Shown: positions 10,291 to 23,639, counted from the first letter of the stretch. The stretch is 64,000 bases of DNA from Adiantum capillus-veneris (GCA_014529385.2 CM043956.1:87039721-87103720); one strand, 5' to 3'. Translations and numbers: made by a program. Notes: generated by a model not told the origin, from the sequence alone.

Positions 10291-11389
10291 GTTTCAATTT
10301 CCAATCCCCATGTCATTCTCTTTTCTCGTCCCAATACTTAATGTCATTTTTAGCTTCAGTCTTATCTTTCAGTTTTTGTCTGGTCATCGCATAACTGACC
10401 TAAATTAACTCTGACTACCAACTAGAATAGCTAACTCAAAGTGTCCATCTCATTCCATTTAGTGCTCATAAGATACAATGTTTTAGTGATTCATTAGCTT
10501 TTAGTTTCCTAGGTAAGAAAACCTTAGATCTATAAAGATTCTCTCTGGCAAATTGGTTTTGCGTTTATAGCCCTAAGTTTCATAGGATCACTTATGAACC
10601 TAATCCTTGTCGTCTTATTTACCTTGAGTGTTTCCTGTCGCAAACAAGTAAGTATTTGATGAGTATTGGCAATTACTTTAAATTTTTTTGGCAGAGGTTT
10701 CTCTATTTTTGCATTCAAATTTCAAATGTTAAACAAAATAAGCCATCTCTACGAGATCCCCACGTTGGTGCAACCAAAGTTGTTTGACCATAGAAGGTGG
10801 CCCAAGCAAGTATGTGCATGGCTAGCAGGTGCATGGTAGAGGGCATGATCAGGTACAAGAGTCCTAGGTAGATAGGTAGCAATGGTTGCATATGGCTGAT
10901 GCAGTTTTATAGACCAAAAGGGCTCCAAAAAGGGCCAGATGGGATGGAAGATGAAGGAGGTCTAAGGTGCAGGTTTTTGGCTAGGAAAATTAGTTCTTGA
11001 GATGCTTAGGGCCCCATGAGGTAGTTCATGAAAATCTCAGAGAGGGAGAAGGGGCCCTAAAGGTGGTGTATGTGCAGTGAAGGGGAGTTGAGAAGGGAAA
11101 TGACTAATGTGGTTGTAGCATGCAGCATATACTAAAACAGGAAGTGCCTAGTCATTGTATGCATGGATTCTAAAATGAACTTCAGTTTCCTACATGAGCA
11201 AAGGTACACCCATTTTATTTTATTTGAAGCCTTTGGAAACCCTTGTAAAGAGATATTCACACACCTTTGGTTGGGCTTTTTTTGGCCGATTTGAGGACTT
11301 TTTGATCGTTTTGCTAGTGCCCCATCCTTGGTCTTGTACACCCTGCTAGGATTAGACTCATGTGATCCCCAAGGTGTATGTGGTGTTCT
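10291..11389. other. no gene seen
   Basis: AT-rich, then a moderately G-rich stretch (10740-11130). No ORF with a recognisable domain. It may be part of the CACTA element that follows, but nothing shows this. Confidence 0.5.
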
Positions 11390-12830
11390 CTATGGTTTAC
11401 TATTTATTGAAGAGAGAGGTGGATACTCTCTTGGAGGTGTGGATGCATTGGTAGAACCACTACCACAAAAATCACCGCCACCACCTAAACGATGAGATCT
11501 GTGTCTTCTTGAAGAGGAACACAACCTGTTCACAATGCTATGAAAGTACAAATTATGGTGATCATTTGTCCACACTCGCCTAGAGTTGACTTAAATCAGT
11601 CTACTCCTATCATAATGCATAGTGCATTGGGACCACTAGTAATAACCTTGAACCACTTCACATCAAAAGTGAAAATATCAAACTTTGTGAAGCTAATTTT
11701 TAAGATGTCTTGGATATATCCGAAGTATTCAAGTTGGATTTCCGTGACACCACTGTCGAATGTGACCCTTCATTGTCTAACTGTCGCACTCTGAAGTGTC
11801 GTCCATGTGACAAAGCTCCGTATTTGTGATACTAGTGGCACATAAAACAATTTCATTCTCACATTGCATATGTTTTCATGTGGATGAAAAAAATTAAGGT
11901 ACAATACATACCTGCCAATCACATCCCCTTGAAATTTCCTCTTCCTCTTTACTGATCAATACTCCATTTTTCTTTGCCTTTGAGATTGTTGCATCGAGCC
12001 AACATCTAGTAGGAAATTCTGATATTTTTTGAAGATGATGTGGAAAGGGAATATTTTTAGTGATATGATGGTGCTTCAATCACATCCGATTAGCCAAACT
12101 TTATTTCTTTTCCACTTCATATTTCTCAATCCACTTTTGCCTGACTTCTAAGTTGAGAAGACAAAATCTCATAAAATTTTCATAAATTTTGACATCCATC
12201 ATCCTCATGATGCCCTGTCCCTGTGGCTCCTCCCCAATTACCTTGGCATTTGTCTTACAAGTCCACAATTGGGGCATCCCTGGGTCAATTGAACCCAAGA
12301 AATGAATGATAAAAACAAGCAACTCTTGCACAAGCCATCCCTCAGCTATACTACCCTCAAGGTGATCCCTTTGACAAACAAACCCTTTTAACATCTTCAT
12401 GAATCTCTCCAAGAAGAGCATCCACCTTTAATGGACTGTTCAAGCTACTGCAACTTCATCAACCACATGCACAAGTAAATGCATTTGGATAGTAAGAATG
12501 TTGGTTGGAAAATACTTCTCCACCATACACATTGTTTCTATAGCATTTAAGCGAGTTGCATCTATGTTGTCTCTCCCGATCTTTTGAGATCCAACGTACT
12601 AACTCACTAATCTGGTAAATTGTGATTCTTATGTCATCTGTCAGGACATCTTTGATGAAAATTGGTAAGATCAAGCACAAAAATTTGTGCCAATGATGAG
12701 ACTTAAGACCACTTAATTTTTCATCTCAAGTAAAAGATGTTTTCAAGCATCGCATGCTCCCAGTTGGAGTTTTGAATGTAGATATGACTTTTTTAACTTG
12801 TTTCTCCTTTGCCTTTCTCAAAGCCTTTTC
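11390..12830 (-). pseudogene. CACTA (En/Spm) transposase C-terminal remnant, DUF4218 and DUF4216 regions
   Basis: Read on the minus strand. At about 12720-12660 the peptide LSGLKSHHWHKFLCLILPIF matches the start of the plant CACTA-associated DUF4218 region. It continues through VLTDDIRITIYQISEL. After a frame change it reads VEKYFPTNILTIQMHLLVH (about 12540-12480), then LERFMKMLKGFV and EGSIAEGWL (12421-12330). Further downstream, 11800-11540 reads LEYFGYIQDILKISFTKFD and DVKWFKV, the pattern of DUF4216. DUF4218 before DUF4216 is the known order in plant TNP2-type transposase genes. Multiple stops and frameshifts mark it as dead. Element ends (CACTA termini) were not found. Confidence 0.7.
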
Positions 12831-12839
12831 ATCATCTCT

Positions 12840-13595
12840 CCTTCCTCTTTGTCATTCTCATGCTATCGTTGTAAATTGGATGATTGAGTTTGAGAGGTAG
12901 TGGTGCCTTGACTGCTGGTACTTTCTCCACATTGGATTTCAATGATGGGGTCCATGTCGAAGAATACATCCAACATCTATTCCATCTCAAGTTCTCAAAA
13001 AGTAGAATCGATGGGCTGATGGAGTAGACTCCACCGGTACTATTTCATTTGACATTCACCTCCGCTGTTGACTGCGTATTGAGATTGACCGATATTCATA
13101 TCCAAAATTTGACTTATTCTCTCTTGACCATGAGATTAATAACGTAGATCTTGTAGCTGCTCTATATAAAAAAAAGATGTTGCCTATATGCTGATCATAG
13201 ATCTTTCATTTTTAAAAGATTTGATGCTTACATAACATAAAAGGGCATGCCATCCTACTAGCCACAATTAATCTAAAGATTGCAAAACAAATTAATAAGT
13301 AATAGTGAGTGCACACGGCTTGATTGTTCTTAGAGTCAAACCAAAGGCAGATAACAATATTACTGAACTACCTCACATTCTCTAGCCATGCCCGATCTCC
13401 ACATCATTTTCTAGAACTTTGATCCATTGTCATCCAATTTTGTGAAGGCCAAAGGACAAATATTTAGTGATTAAAGAAGATTTAACTATGATGCTCATGT
13501 TAATGAAATTTTATGGATTTTGTTTCTTATCCCCTTTTACTTCGAATCTTGGTATATTCAAGCAAATAAATTATTGCTATGTTCATGGAAATGGG
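12840..13595. other. no gene seen; possibly CACTA 5' side
   Basis: AT-rich sequence with no coding signal. By position it could be upstream coding or intron sequence of the minus-strand CACTA remnant. Confidence 0.4.
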
Positions 13596-13599
13596 AAGC

Positions 13600-14540
13600 A
13601 AAGCCAGCCCTAAGCGCCTTTACAAGGCCAACTCCGATCGGCTAAAGCGAACGTCATGCTATCTCTAAGCAACTAACCCTAAAAAGACTGAAACATAAGA
13701 GACTTTATGCAGCCACTAACCCTGTGCGGCAAACCCTAAGCCGCTAACCCTAAGTGGCTAGCCCTAAGAAGACTGAAATGGTCAAATGCTACCCTAACCT
13801 CAATTCCTTTACACAACCTACCCTATTTGTTTGAATATGACAATCTATTAGCCGTCAAACCCTAAGCCGCTAACACTAAGTGGCTAGCCCTAAGCATATT
13901 GAAATGGCCAAATGCTACCCTAACCCAATTTGGAGAGGCCAAACTTAAGTGGCTTTACACGGCCTACCCTAACCGTCCAAACATGACCATCTATTAGCAG
14001 CCAAACCAAACCAAAATCCTAACCCTACGAGGCTAGCCCTAGGCGGATTGAAATGGTCAAGTGCTATCCTAATCCAATTTAGAGCGGTCTAACCTAAGAG
14101 GCTTTACACAACCTACCCTTATCCTCCAAACATGCCCATCGATCTATTAGTGGCCAAACCGAAAACTGTTAACCCCAAGCAGTTGCCCTAAGTAAACTGA
14201 AATGGCCAAATGCTACGCTAACCTGATTTGGAGCTGCCAAACATAAGCTGCTCTACGTGACCTATCCTAACTGTCCAAATACAGCCATCTATTAGCAACC
14301 AAACCAAAAGCCGCTAACCCTAAGCGACTACCTCTAAGTGGAGTGAAACGGTCCTAAACGGATGGAAATGCCCGAATGCTAAGTTTAAGCAGATTGAAAC
14401 ATATTTCTAGCCAATTTTAAGTGGCAAGTTCTAAACTAATTAAAATGGCCAAACCTTAACACTTTAATCTACATGTTTAGGTCTAAATGGACTCAAATGG
14501 TCAAACGTATTAAGCGGACTAAGTTTTAATTTAAACGTGA
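13600..14540. repeat. degenerate tandem array with telomere-like CCCTAAG/ACCCTAA heptads
   Basis: A block containing CCGCTAACCCTAAG, TGGCTAGCCCTAAG, a GAAATGGCCAAATGCT segment and a CATCTATTAG segment recurs. The 'tgct' anchor falls at 13787, 13913, 14062, 14211 and 14377, so spacing is about 126-166 bp. Copies are strongly diverged. The heptad resembles the plant telomere unit CCCTAAA, but it is embedded in a longer unit. Confidence 0.75.
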
Positions 14541-14903
14541 ACAAATTAACAAGTGTTTTTGTTTAAGATAAATTTATCTAAACCGAAATAATTCAATGAT
14601 CCTTTTTCAAAATTAATTGTATTATCAAACTTTACTATGTTTGATTGTGAGTGATAATATTTAATCGAAAATTTAAAAATAACAAATTTTTTATTTTTTT
14701 TTATTTTTAAGGAGTGTGTGTGCGTGTGTACGCGCACGTAGTGTGTTAAATTATGTTTAAATTTATGTGCATCTTTTTTTTGTTTATGTGTCTATATGCA
14801 TGTGCGTGTGTGCGTATTCAAGAAACGAAAGGGATAGTGAACTCACAAGAGACCTAAGTGAGCACAAAACACTTGAGAGGATGCCGCCAACTCTACAAAG
14901 CAT

Positions 14904-14935
<32 letters not shown>

Positions 14936-15530
14936 CGAAAATTCTACCATAAATCTACAAAACAATCTCGCCTGCTTGTTGTCGGTGAGTGTATGAATGG
15001 AGATCTGAAACCCGGTAAGTCCCACAACAACAAATGTGAAGCAAGGGAGAAGAGAAGAGCAAGAGAGATTTTCAAAAAATGGGGTGAAATAGTAGAAGAG
15101 AACCTGCAATTCTGTTTTTGCAAGTGGCATTAGTACAGGTGTCAGTATGCCCGTCCATATATGCATCGGTATAGATGTCGATATGCGCATTGGTATCGGC
15201 ATCGATATAAGCGCCGAAAGTTCAAAATTTATTTTTTTTTAAAATGGTTCTCCCTTCAGGTTTTGCAATGCACATACCCACACCCACCAACAACATCGGT
15301 AATTTGGCATCGATAATGAAGTCATCTCTTGTAGGGATAAAAGTGTCTAAGGACATAAAAGTGTCATGTTACCAATCTAGTGTTACATCTATTATATCAT
15401 GTGCATTTCAGACCTTTTACAAAAATCTTCTCGAATTTCTCAATGAGTATAAAAAAACTTTTCTCTTGAAATTTGTAATTTTTCAATTTGTAAAAACAAG
15501 AACTTTCTATAAATGATAAGGGAATATAAT
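14541..15530. other. no gene seen; contains (CA)n and a GT-rich stretch
   Basis: Low-complexity AT-rich sequence, GTGTGCGTGTG near 14715, and a CA microsatellite at 14905-14932. ORFs crossing it are repeat translations. Around 15140-15210 there is an alternating pattern of ATCGGTAT/GATGTCGATATGCG-like words. Confidence 0.6.
14905..14932 (+). repeat. (CA)n microsatellite
   Basis: Uninterrupted CA dinucleotides. Confidence 0.9.
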
Positions 15531-15534
15531 ACCT

Positions 15535-16520
15535 TTCTTTTTGCAAAACTCACAATGGTGAGTGGATTATATTGATATTTCCAACAAATTACATATTCTT
15601 GCCATGCTCATGACAAGCCATGGCCATTTCAAAGGATCATAGGTACATCGGTTGATGGGGGAGCCATCCAACAGCCTAAGTTGAACCCATACTCACAACT
15701 TTGCGCATCAGTTATTGTGGCACCTAGGCTGCTTTTCCAATCCTCTGTGTTCCTTTGCTTTTCAATGGCGATGATCATTTACCTACTTTCTTAGACTATC
15801 TCTGTGAACTTAGCTACTTCCAAGGAGTTCTCAAAGATCCGATAGTTCCTCATCTTCCAAATGTGTTTAAAGTAGCAAAACCTCACGATTTGTGTAGCAA
15901 TGAGTGTTGCTTGGCTCATAAACGTCTTCCAGCCCCAAAAAAGGTCGTTCTTAAAGAATCCTATTTTCCATGTTTTTTGGACCCATTTGCAGACCTTGCC
16001 TACCAAACCACAAATCGTCGGATATTCCTTGAACAATTGAGAGAGGTCTTCAAAAGTCATCCTGCATTGAGAGCATCTGTCTGGACCAATTCCCCTGGCA
16101 AGGACCTTCACTCTGGTTGGCATGGCTCCCCATAGCACCTTCCATAAGAACGCCTTCATTCCATGCAACCATTGAGGGCGCCATATGTTCTTCACTATCG
16201 TCTCCTATCTTGACCCTGGCCAGTTGATGCCCCATTGTTTATTGAACAAGGAAAACCAATCCTGTGATGCCATAAGGGTGAGAGACACATCTTTAGTTTG
16301 TGGTTTCAAGAAATGTCTACTCATAGGCAGGTGCAAAGATTTCCATTCAAACTTGGATTCACATTTCGACAGATACCAGCCATTGAGTCGTTCCAGGGCT
16401 CTATTGACCAGCAATCTTTCTAACCCTCTGAGGCTAAATTTGAAGGCTAATTGGTCCGTTCCTTTCTATTTCTCTCTCATGATAGTTACATGTTTTGTAA
16501 ATGAGAACCTCAAGTAGAGG
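15535..16520 (-). pseudogene. LINE (non-LTR retrotransposon) ORF2 3' end, zf-RVT region
   Basis: On the minus strand, 16195-15791 is open for 134 codons and has the plant LINE zinc-binding reverse-transcriptase tail: HGMKAFLWKVLWGAMPTR, then DRCSQC, a distal LFKEYPTI in place of the usual His/Cys ligands, and IRFCYFKHIWKMRN-type sequence. Upstream (16414-16205) the same protein continues after stops (WYLSKCESKFEW, DWFSLFNKQWGI). The 3' end reads GTGAGTTTTGCAAAAAG near 15535-15555, an A-rich LINE tail. No RT core is present, so it is a 5'-truncated copy. It is clearly related to the 18405-21180 element but not identical. Confidence 0.8.
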
Positions 16521-17404
16521 GGTTTCAAATGGGGCCTCTATTGACGGCTGTCGTATGCTCGGAGATGTATTTTTTTTTGGATGCATGAGAAGGATGCATT
16601 GTAGGTAAGCAAAACTCTAAAAGGACGTCAGCTATATATATGGAAGTAGATATGAAGCTGAACTGTCAATGGAGTTAAAAAGTCTCTGTGTATGTGTGTG
16701 TGTTTGTGCGTTCACACACATCTACATAATGCATGCATATATGCATATGCATTAAGCATTACTTCCCTCCGTTCTCTAGATGCAAGGTGACAAGATCATT
16801 ATAATCAGTATTTTGGTAATGATGTGTTAATTTATACATTGATGCAACACAATCTTTAGTTTTGGTCCATAAAGTACAAAAATGTGAACAAGATACCTAC
16901 CAAGGATCATTAGTTTGATTCTATAATGAGATCAAGGCATGACTGCAAAATAGTAGGACTATCATTAGATTTGGCTCATAGTAGTGAGTCGAACCTTAAA
17001 AAGTGGCTTTGGTTAGACGATAAAGGTTTGCCTTTGAAGGAGGTTTAAATCATCGTGAGTGCTTGATAAGCCAAGTGGCTTGGAGACATGGGCTTCACAA
17101 TACTCAACGTAGGTGGCCAGAGAACAAAGCTCGAGATAAAAAACCCTAAGTTTAGTGGAATCTCACCTTTAATTTTATTGAATTTATCTCTAAATTAGAA
17201 ATCTAAAAATGAGAATTTATGGAGGATTAGTGTAATTATAAACCTTTAAATACAGTCAATTTGCATGCAAAATCTTCCATACGTAGGTTTTATGAGTGTT
17301 TAGTTCTAGTTTGTTTTGTATCGAATAAACTGCATCCCATGAATGACTCAGAGTTGACATTTTGCACAAGCAATATAAATAAACATGTTGCTAAAAGATT
17401 CAAT
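16521..17404. other. no gene seen
   Basis: AT-rich DNA with a short GT/CA tract near 16690-16715 and the palindromic-looking GCATGCATATATGCATATGC at 16732-16751. No coding signal. Confidence 0.5.
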
Positions 17405-17880
17405 AAATTTTTTTTGCAAAACCCACAATATATGGGTGAATATATTATAAAATTCAAGAAAGTTACATCAAGATCTGTTTTCAACACGCGCCATGGATAC
17501 CAAACAGGACCATCAAGGATATAGACCACATGTACATACTACATACCCATCACCAAGATGTTGCCACCGACCCTACACAAACCACCACCCCGATCAAGGG
17601 TCACCCTCAAGCTTAAAACCATATTGCAAACAATAGCTAGCAATACAAAACATCATATCATAAAAGGATCCATTCACTTGCATAGACGAGCAGAGACATG
17701 CTATAGCCGTAAACAAGGTGGAATCCAAAGACTCCATCACCTTGCAGGAGCAAACCGGAGGAATCCCTAGCACGACCCGAGACCCGCACCATGTAAGAAC
17801 CAAAAATTTGTCACAAAAACCATTAAACCACAGTCCCAATAGAGAACCTCAAGTAGAGTCAAGCTAGGCCTACGTCCTGC
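17405..17880 (-). mobile_element. candidate LINE 3' tail fragment
   Basis: On the plus strand TTTTTTTTGCAAAACCCACAAT opens this stretch. It matches the tails of the two LINE fragments (15535 and 18408) once reverse-complemented. The sequence up to about 17880 has no ORF and looks like LINE 3' UTR. Its inner boundary is uncertain. Confidence 0.35.
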
Positions 17881-18404
17881 CACCATGAAGCCAGAGGATG
17901 ACACCCACCCTAACACCATGTCGTAGTAGAGCCAGTGGGCCAAGCACCATCCACCACTGATCAGAGGCTACCATGACACCTCCAACCCTGCCACCATTAG
18001 AAAGTGTCACTCCAAGCACAAACCATGAGTAGCCATGGCAGTCATTATTGCTCTTTACAGAGCAAGGAGGAGCGGCCTTCACCCGTTCTGAAAAGAGAGG
18101 GTGGGCAAAGGAAAAATGCAGCAGAAGAACATGGATCCATCCGATTGCTCACCCCATAGAGATGACCGTCATCCAGAGGCTCTCCAACCACCTTCTTCAA
18201 TAAGGTTCCATGGCGCACCACCTTGCCATAGAACCAGCTTCAAGCACCCCAACTCCTTGGCCTCATAGGCTACATGGCACTCATCAAGCCTTGCTCCAAC
18301 AAAAAACCCTTAAAAGGTTCAATATCTTACAAGGAAGATTCTTTAGCCATATAACAAAACAAGGTGAATGTCGACGGTAGCTAGCCCAATTGCTTGAGGC
18401 TTTT
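17881..18404. other. no gene seen
   Basis: C-rich stretch with repeated CCACC/CACCATG words. Short ORFs only; it may be more LINE 3' UTR. Confidence 0.4.
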
Positions 18405-21180
18405 TTGTTTTTTTACAAAACTCACAATTGTGACTGGATAGTATTAAGAATAGAAATATACACCAATCCTCGATCTCAGACCGAGCCTTGAGGGTCAAAG
18501 GATTACAAGTTATCTACTTGGCAGAGAAACCACTCCTACTCACCGGCTTTACTTATTACAAGATGTTATGTATTGTTCTAGACCAGTCTTCTGAGGTTTG
18601 TTTTCCTTCGATCATGTGGATCGCCACTCTGCTCTCTTGCATGATTTTACAAAAGCTTGCCACAGCTAGATCCCCCTCAAACATGTGGTGGTTCCTTGCT
18701 TGCCAAATATGGTGCAGGAAGTAGTACCTGATTATTTGAGTGCACACGAGAAGAGTAGGACTTCCCATCCTGTTACTACCAAAGAATAGATCATTCTTGA
18801 AGAACTTAATTTTCCGTGTCCTTTGAATCCACTTGCATATTTCCCAGCCATGCCCTTTATTGCATGGCATCCCATGAAAAGGTGGGCTAGGTATTCACTG
18901 GCATTTCTGCACCTCGAGCAACGATCGGACCCAATGCCTCTTTCTTGTATCTTTACACCCGTCGTAGAGCACCCCACATCACTTTCCACAAAAATATCTT
19001 CATATACTGAGGCCATATTGGCTTCCATATGTTCTCCATGACTCCCTCCCACCGCTTTTCTGTCTAGTGCATCTTCCATAATTTGTTGAGGGGGCTACAC
19101 CAATTAGCCTCGTGCATTAAGGCATGGTAAATGCCTTTAGAGTGTGGTTTCCAAAAGAGGCTACTTCTGGGCCATCTCCCAGCGTCCCATTCAAAGTTGG
19201 ATTCACAAACTGGCATCACCACCTTATCAAGATCTTTAATCACCCTATAGACTAGTAAGATCTCAAATCCATCCAATTGAAATTGGATGGCTAAAGAGTC
19301 ATCAGTTTTCCAGCACTTCCTGTTGCCATCCCAGAATTGCTCTACTTGAACGAGTCCCTTATTATTCACCTTCCTCACCATTTCTATCCAGTAAGGGCTT
19401 TCCGACGGCCCCAATATTTTAGAGAGCCAAGGGGGCCAGTGCAAAATGGAGTTCTTAAAGTATCTGGTTACTTCCCCCCATTCCAAAGCCTCAACAGCAT
19501 TTGTGCACTTCCTCAGCAGCTCCCCTAAGATTCCACCAGATCTAAGATAAGACCACTTCGAGGTGAGAAGTTTGTCGTGCATCCCAAGCCCCTTCCACTT
19601 TCCCCCTTTCGATCCCAGTTTTGTTGCATCAAGCATTTCCTTGGTCATGATAGCCCAAGATTGGTCCTGTTTAGCCAATGAGACCATAAATTTGGCACAA
19701 AGGACCTCAGCAGAGATACAGGGTTAAGAATTCCGAGACCTCCTTGGTCTACCGGCCGAGCAACCTCCCATCTAGCCCACTGCCATGGCCGGGAGGTTTT
19801 CGTGTCGTTATTTCAAAGAAACCTTTTCACTGGTTTTAAGAATGCTTTCCAGTTACACTTAGCCATCTTGAGCACGGGCCTGAGGAAAGCAATATACGCG
19901 ATCATAAAAGCATTGATCACTCTAATCCGTCTTTGGAAGGGTAGGAGAACAAACTCCCACCTTCTCATTTTGGCGCTTATTTTTTCAAGACCCATTGAAA
20001 TCTTTGACTGTGGGTTACGTCCACCCCTACGGGGCTCCCAGGTGTCTAAATACACTCTCTTTTGAGATAATCTCTCCTGTCCAAACTGCACGGTCAAAAG
20101 AGTCATTCTCCGACAGGGAGATTAGTCTTGACTTCTCTATATTGCACTTGGATCCCGAGGCCACGGAAAATGTTTTCACAATCTCCAGAGCTCTCCTGAA
20201 AACTTGAGGGCATGCCTTCAAGAATAGGAGCGGATCATCTGCGAACATTTTGGCCAGTATAGCTGGTCATTGCCCAGAAATGCCAGACCTTGAATCTCTC
20301 CCAGCGCAGCACTGGCTTCTTGCATCGTAATGACAAGATGCGACCCGATGGCAAACAGCAAGGGGGCCCGGGGACATCCTTGCTTAATAGACCTTTTAAC
20401 CTCAAAAGATCCCACAATTCTGTCATTAACAGGAGCTCTGAGTGGCTGCCAATGCCTAGTGTGCGTATGAGGCAACAAAGGCGAGGCCTAAATCCCAGAG
20501 CTCCCATGACTTCTTCTATATAGGACCATTCTATCCTATCATAGGCTTTATCGAGGTCCATCTACAGCAGATGCACTCTTATTTGGAGAAGGATGAATAC
20601 TCTATTCCTACCATTGCTGCCAAGATATTGTCATATATAGATCTCCTTTAATGAACTCGTGTTGATGGGGAGAGATGATCCGACTTAGGAGGGGGGTAAG
20701 TCTGAGAGCTATCACCTTGGCAATAATTTTGTATGCTACTGACATCATCATAATGGGACGCCAATGTTTAAGTTGAGAGCAACAAATCTGTTTGGGGATG
20801 GGCTTGATAAGCCCCCTCTTAACACTTGCATCCTACGACTCTTCTGGAATAGCTAGATTGGCCATCCGTGTGGCTGGACCCTTGAGATCATCCCAAAATT
20901 CCTTGAAGAATTCAGCCATGAGTCCATCCCAGCCAGGGGACTTTTCCTTGCCAAGAACTTTAAGTGTCACTGAGCATTCCTCCTCAGAGAAGGCCTTTTC
21001 CATGCGGTTGGCTTCCTCTTGGAGAACCTTCTTTTCTACACTTCCATGTAAAGACGCCTGGGCTTCTTCCACTTCCTGAGATTGGGTCTCTGGTTGGCCG
21101 ATAATCTAGCTGAGATACTTGAGCTCTTCAATGGAGGCACCTTTTACAAACCAAGAAATGATTGGGTTCAAAGATCTGTT
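18405..21180 (-). pseudogene. LINE ORF2: reverse transcriptase and zf-RVT, many frameshifts
   Basis: Minus strand, L1-type plant LINE that would copy its RNA at a nicked target. RT parts in order: EKSPGWDGLMAEFFKEF (about 20960-20910), DLDKAYDRIEW (20561-20525), KQGCPRAPLLFAI (about 20390), catalytic MFADD (FADD at 20234-20245), then HLGAP and the thumb KISAKMRRWEFVLLPFQRR. A long open piece, 19687-19064 (207 codons), covers the connector. The tail has DRCSRC and AHLFMGC (zf-RVT) and ends near 18556. Upstream of 21079 the frame runs a little further (PETQSQEVEEAQ) before a stop at about 21105. The endonuclease is absent. The A-rich tail lies at 18408-18420. The frame changes at least five times. 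Confidence 0.88.
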
Positions 21181-21680
21181 CTCTAGTGAGGCATGTTTAA
21201 GTACGCCAAAAATTGTACAACCACTCCTTGAGTACAAAAGAAAAGGCAAGGAAAGAAAAAGATTTTAGTGTGAGAGCAAGGGAGATGAGAGAGATGAGAT
21301 GAGCAATGAGGAGAGGGGTGAGGACCCCTTGCAAGAAACAAAGGAGAGATGTGTAGCTGGATGTGGCCTTGGCTTGTTGTGAGATTGAAAGTGCAACATG
21401 GGTAGAGAATCTTCGTGCCCTTTATTTTTGCATATGGTAAAATGAATCCATGGCATGGTGTATACTTAATTGCACAAGATAAAAAATCTCACAGTGTATA
21501 GAAATGTGATGGTGCGAGTGTAATTTATATTGAGCAAATTGCACATGGGTGAAATCACATAAAAAGCTTTAATTGAAATGAAAAATCATACATACAACTA
21601 CAAGCAAGAAAGAGATCCCCCAAATATTTCTTGTGGGAAACATTGATGCTTTTTACTGATGGGGCCATATTGCTAGGATT

Positions 21681-21733
<53 letters not shown>

Positions 21734-22020
21734 GAAGGTGGAGCCAGCCTTCTACCAATCATTGTGAACACCTTCATGTGTATATATGCTTGTGGGGTGA
21801 TCCATTTCTACATAGTACACCTCCACTTTGCGCGCGCACGAGGGAGACACAAAATAGACTACGCTTTAGTGCTAAAAAAACACAAGGAACTTTGGACATG
21901 TTCCTATATAGCTAACTGGATTGGATAGTCCAAACTTCCTAGATACAAATAGGAGTTTTAACATTTGATCTAGCAATTGAGCCAATAGTTGTCTTATTCA
22001 TCTAGTAAGTTTATGAATCC
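21181..22020. other. no gene seen; (TG)n inside
   Basis: AT-rich with a GA-rich patch (21240-21330). The TG microsatellite is at 21683-21731. ORFs over it are translations of the repeat. Confidence 0.5.
21683..21731 (+). repeat. (TG)n microsatellite
   Basis: Uninterrupted TG dinucleotides. Confidence 0.92.
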
Positions 22021-22037
22021 TATATAAGAGCTTTCTC

Positions 22038-22300
22038 TTGGACGTCCTCATCTAGTAGTTTCTCAAACTCTTGTCTAGCAAGGTTGTGTTTTTCTGGTAA
22101 TCTTCTACTTACTATACAATAACATCTTTCAATAATCCATAAACTCCTATACAGTAGCTTGATTTTGGGCGCTCTCATCTAGTAGTTTCTCAACTCCTAG
22201 GTAGCAAGGGTGTGCTACCCAGGTAAACTTTGACTTATAATAGAGCATATAATATCTTATGGCAACAAGTGTATACTTCCTTTTTGAGCCAAAATTAAAT
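22038..22300. repeat. imperfect ~127-bp tandem duplication
   Basis: TCTAGTAGTTTCTCAA occurs at 22051 and 22178. The flanks on both sides are similar (CCTCATCTAG / CTCTCATCTAG, TCTAGCAAGG / GGTAGCAAGG). Confidence 0.6.
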
Positions 22301-23172
22301 TAGTCTAGTTAATAAATTAATTATTAAACGTATTTTGATAATTAATCAACTCATCTTATTCAGTTTATACATCAATTTGATATAGTAAAACATAAAGTTG
22401 TACATAAATCTATGAACTAAAGACAAAGATGTTATAGTTCGCACATGCATCAAATACATAAACTTGATTGCAACCAACCAAGTCTTGTTTTCAAGAAAGG
22501 AGCCTTATGCATGCATACAATCAATCTCTTGACCTGTATACCATCTATACATTTAGTTTCATGTAAGTGGCTTTTTATTATGTTCAAGGTCCATATCTAA
22601 GAATGCATTTGAACTAAAGGGACATCTATAGTATAAATAAAGTAGCTTAAAATTTTAAAGGAGGGAGAGGGCCTCCACGTGTCACTCCTTGATTCATTTC
22701 AAAAAACACCTTACAAAACATCTAATCTAAAATGCAAAAGTGAAGGGTAAGATTGTAAGAAATGATAGCCTTTGCAAAATGTAGGAACTTACAAGCCTTT
22801 TAAATGTAAAGTCAAAAGACTTTCTATTTTAGGTAAAATAAATGTTCAAATTTAATTGCACATAACACAAAAGGATAACTTTAGTGGAGGTTTTGTTACT
22901 TAATGTGAAATTATTTTTTGAAGATATAACAAAAAAAAATTAGTGATTTTTTTATAAAAATGTAATTTTTGAAAATATATTTGGCTTTATCTTTTCAAGA
23001 GGCTTTTTTCAAAACCAATATTGATATGTTTTAGAAAATTTTGGAAGTATGTATTTCTTTAAAGAGCTTGAGAAAAAGAAAGAAGCTCGCATAACATCGA
23101 CTTGGGGTTGTGTAGCTTTGAGGACATGCATGACATGCAAATGCAAAGGTCGTTATCCACATTATTGACCAT

Positions 23173-23217
<45 letters not shown>

Positions 23218-23602
23218 CCCATCACATTGCCTGTGCATGCGTACACATGCACATGCATGAGAGGGAGCGAGAGAAAGAAAGATTTTATCGCTGAGCTCAC
23301 GCACGCTTCAAAGTTTTTCCCCCTCATGCATGCATGAGGGGAGAGAGAGAAAGAAATATTTTATCGTTAAGCTCATGCACCCTTCAAAGTTTCAAGATAT
23401 TATTTGTTGCCAAGATAGCTAAAGTTTTTCACCCGTGCAAAATGGATTAAATGCCTAACAAAGACCAACCCTCACATTAACACCCCAAATGGGTAGAGAG
23501 ATGCCCAGTTGATGGACCTTTTACTAATTCTTGGATATTTTGCATGCTTAAAAATCTACAAATTCCTTAAATTTTGGGAGGCAAGGGTGTTAATAAAAAA
23601 TC

Positions 23603-23639
<37 letters not shown>

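Noticed and set aside
17558-18082. Possible small host genes
   Set aside because: ORFs of 70-81 aa on both strands with no domain, inside probable LINE 3' UTR.
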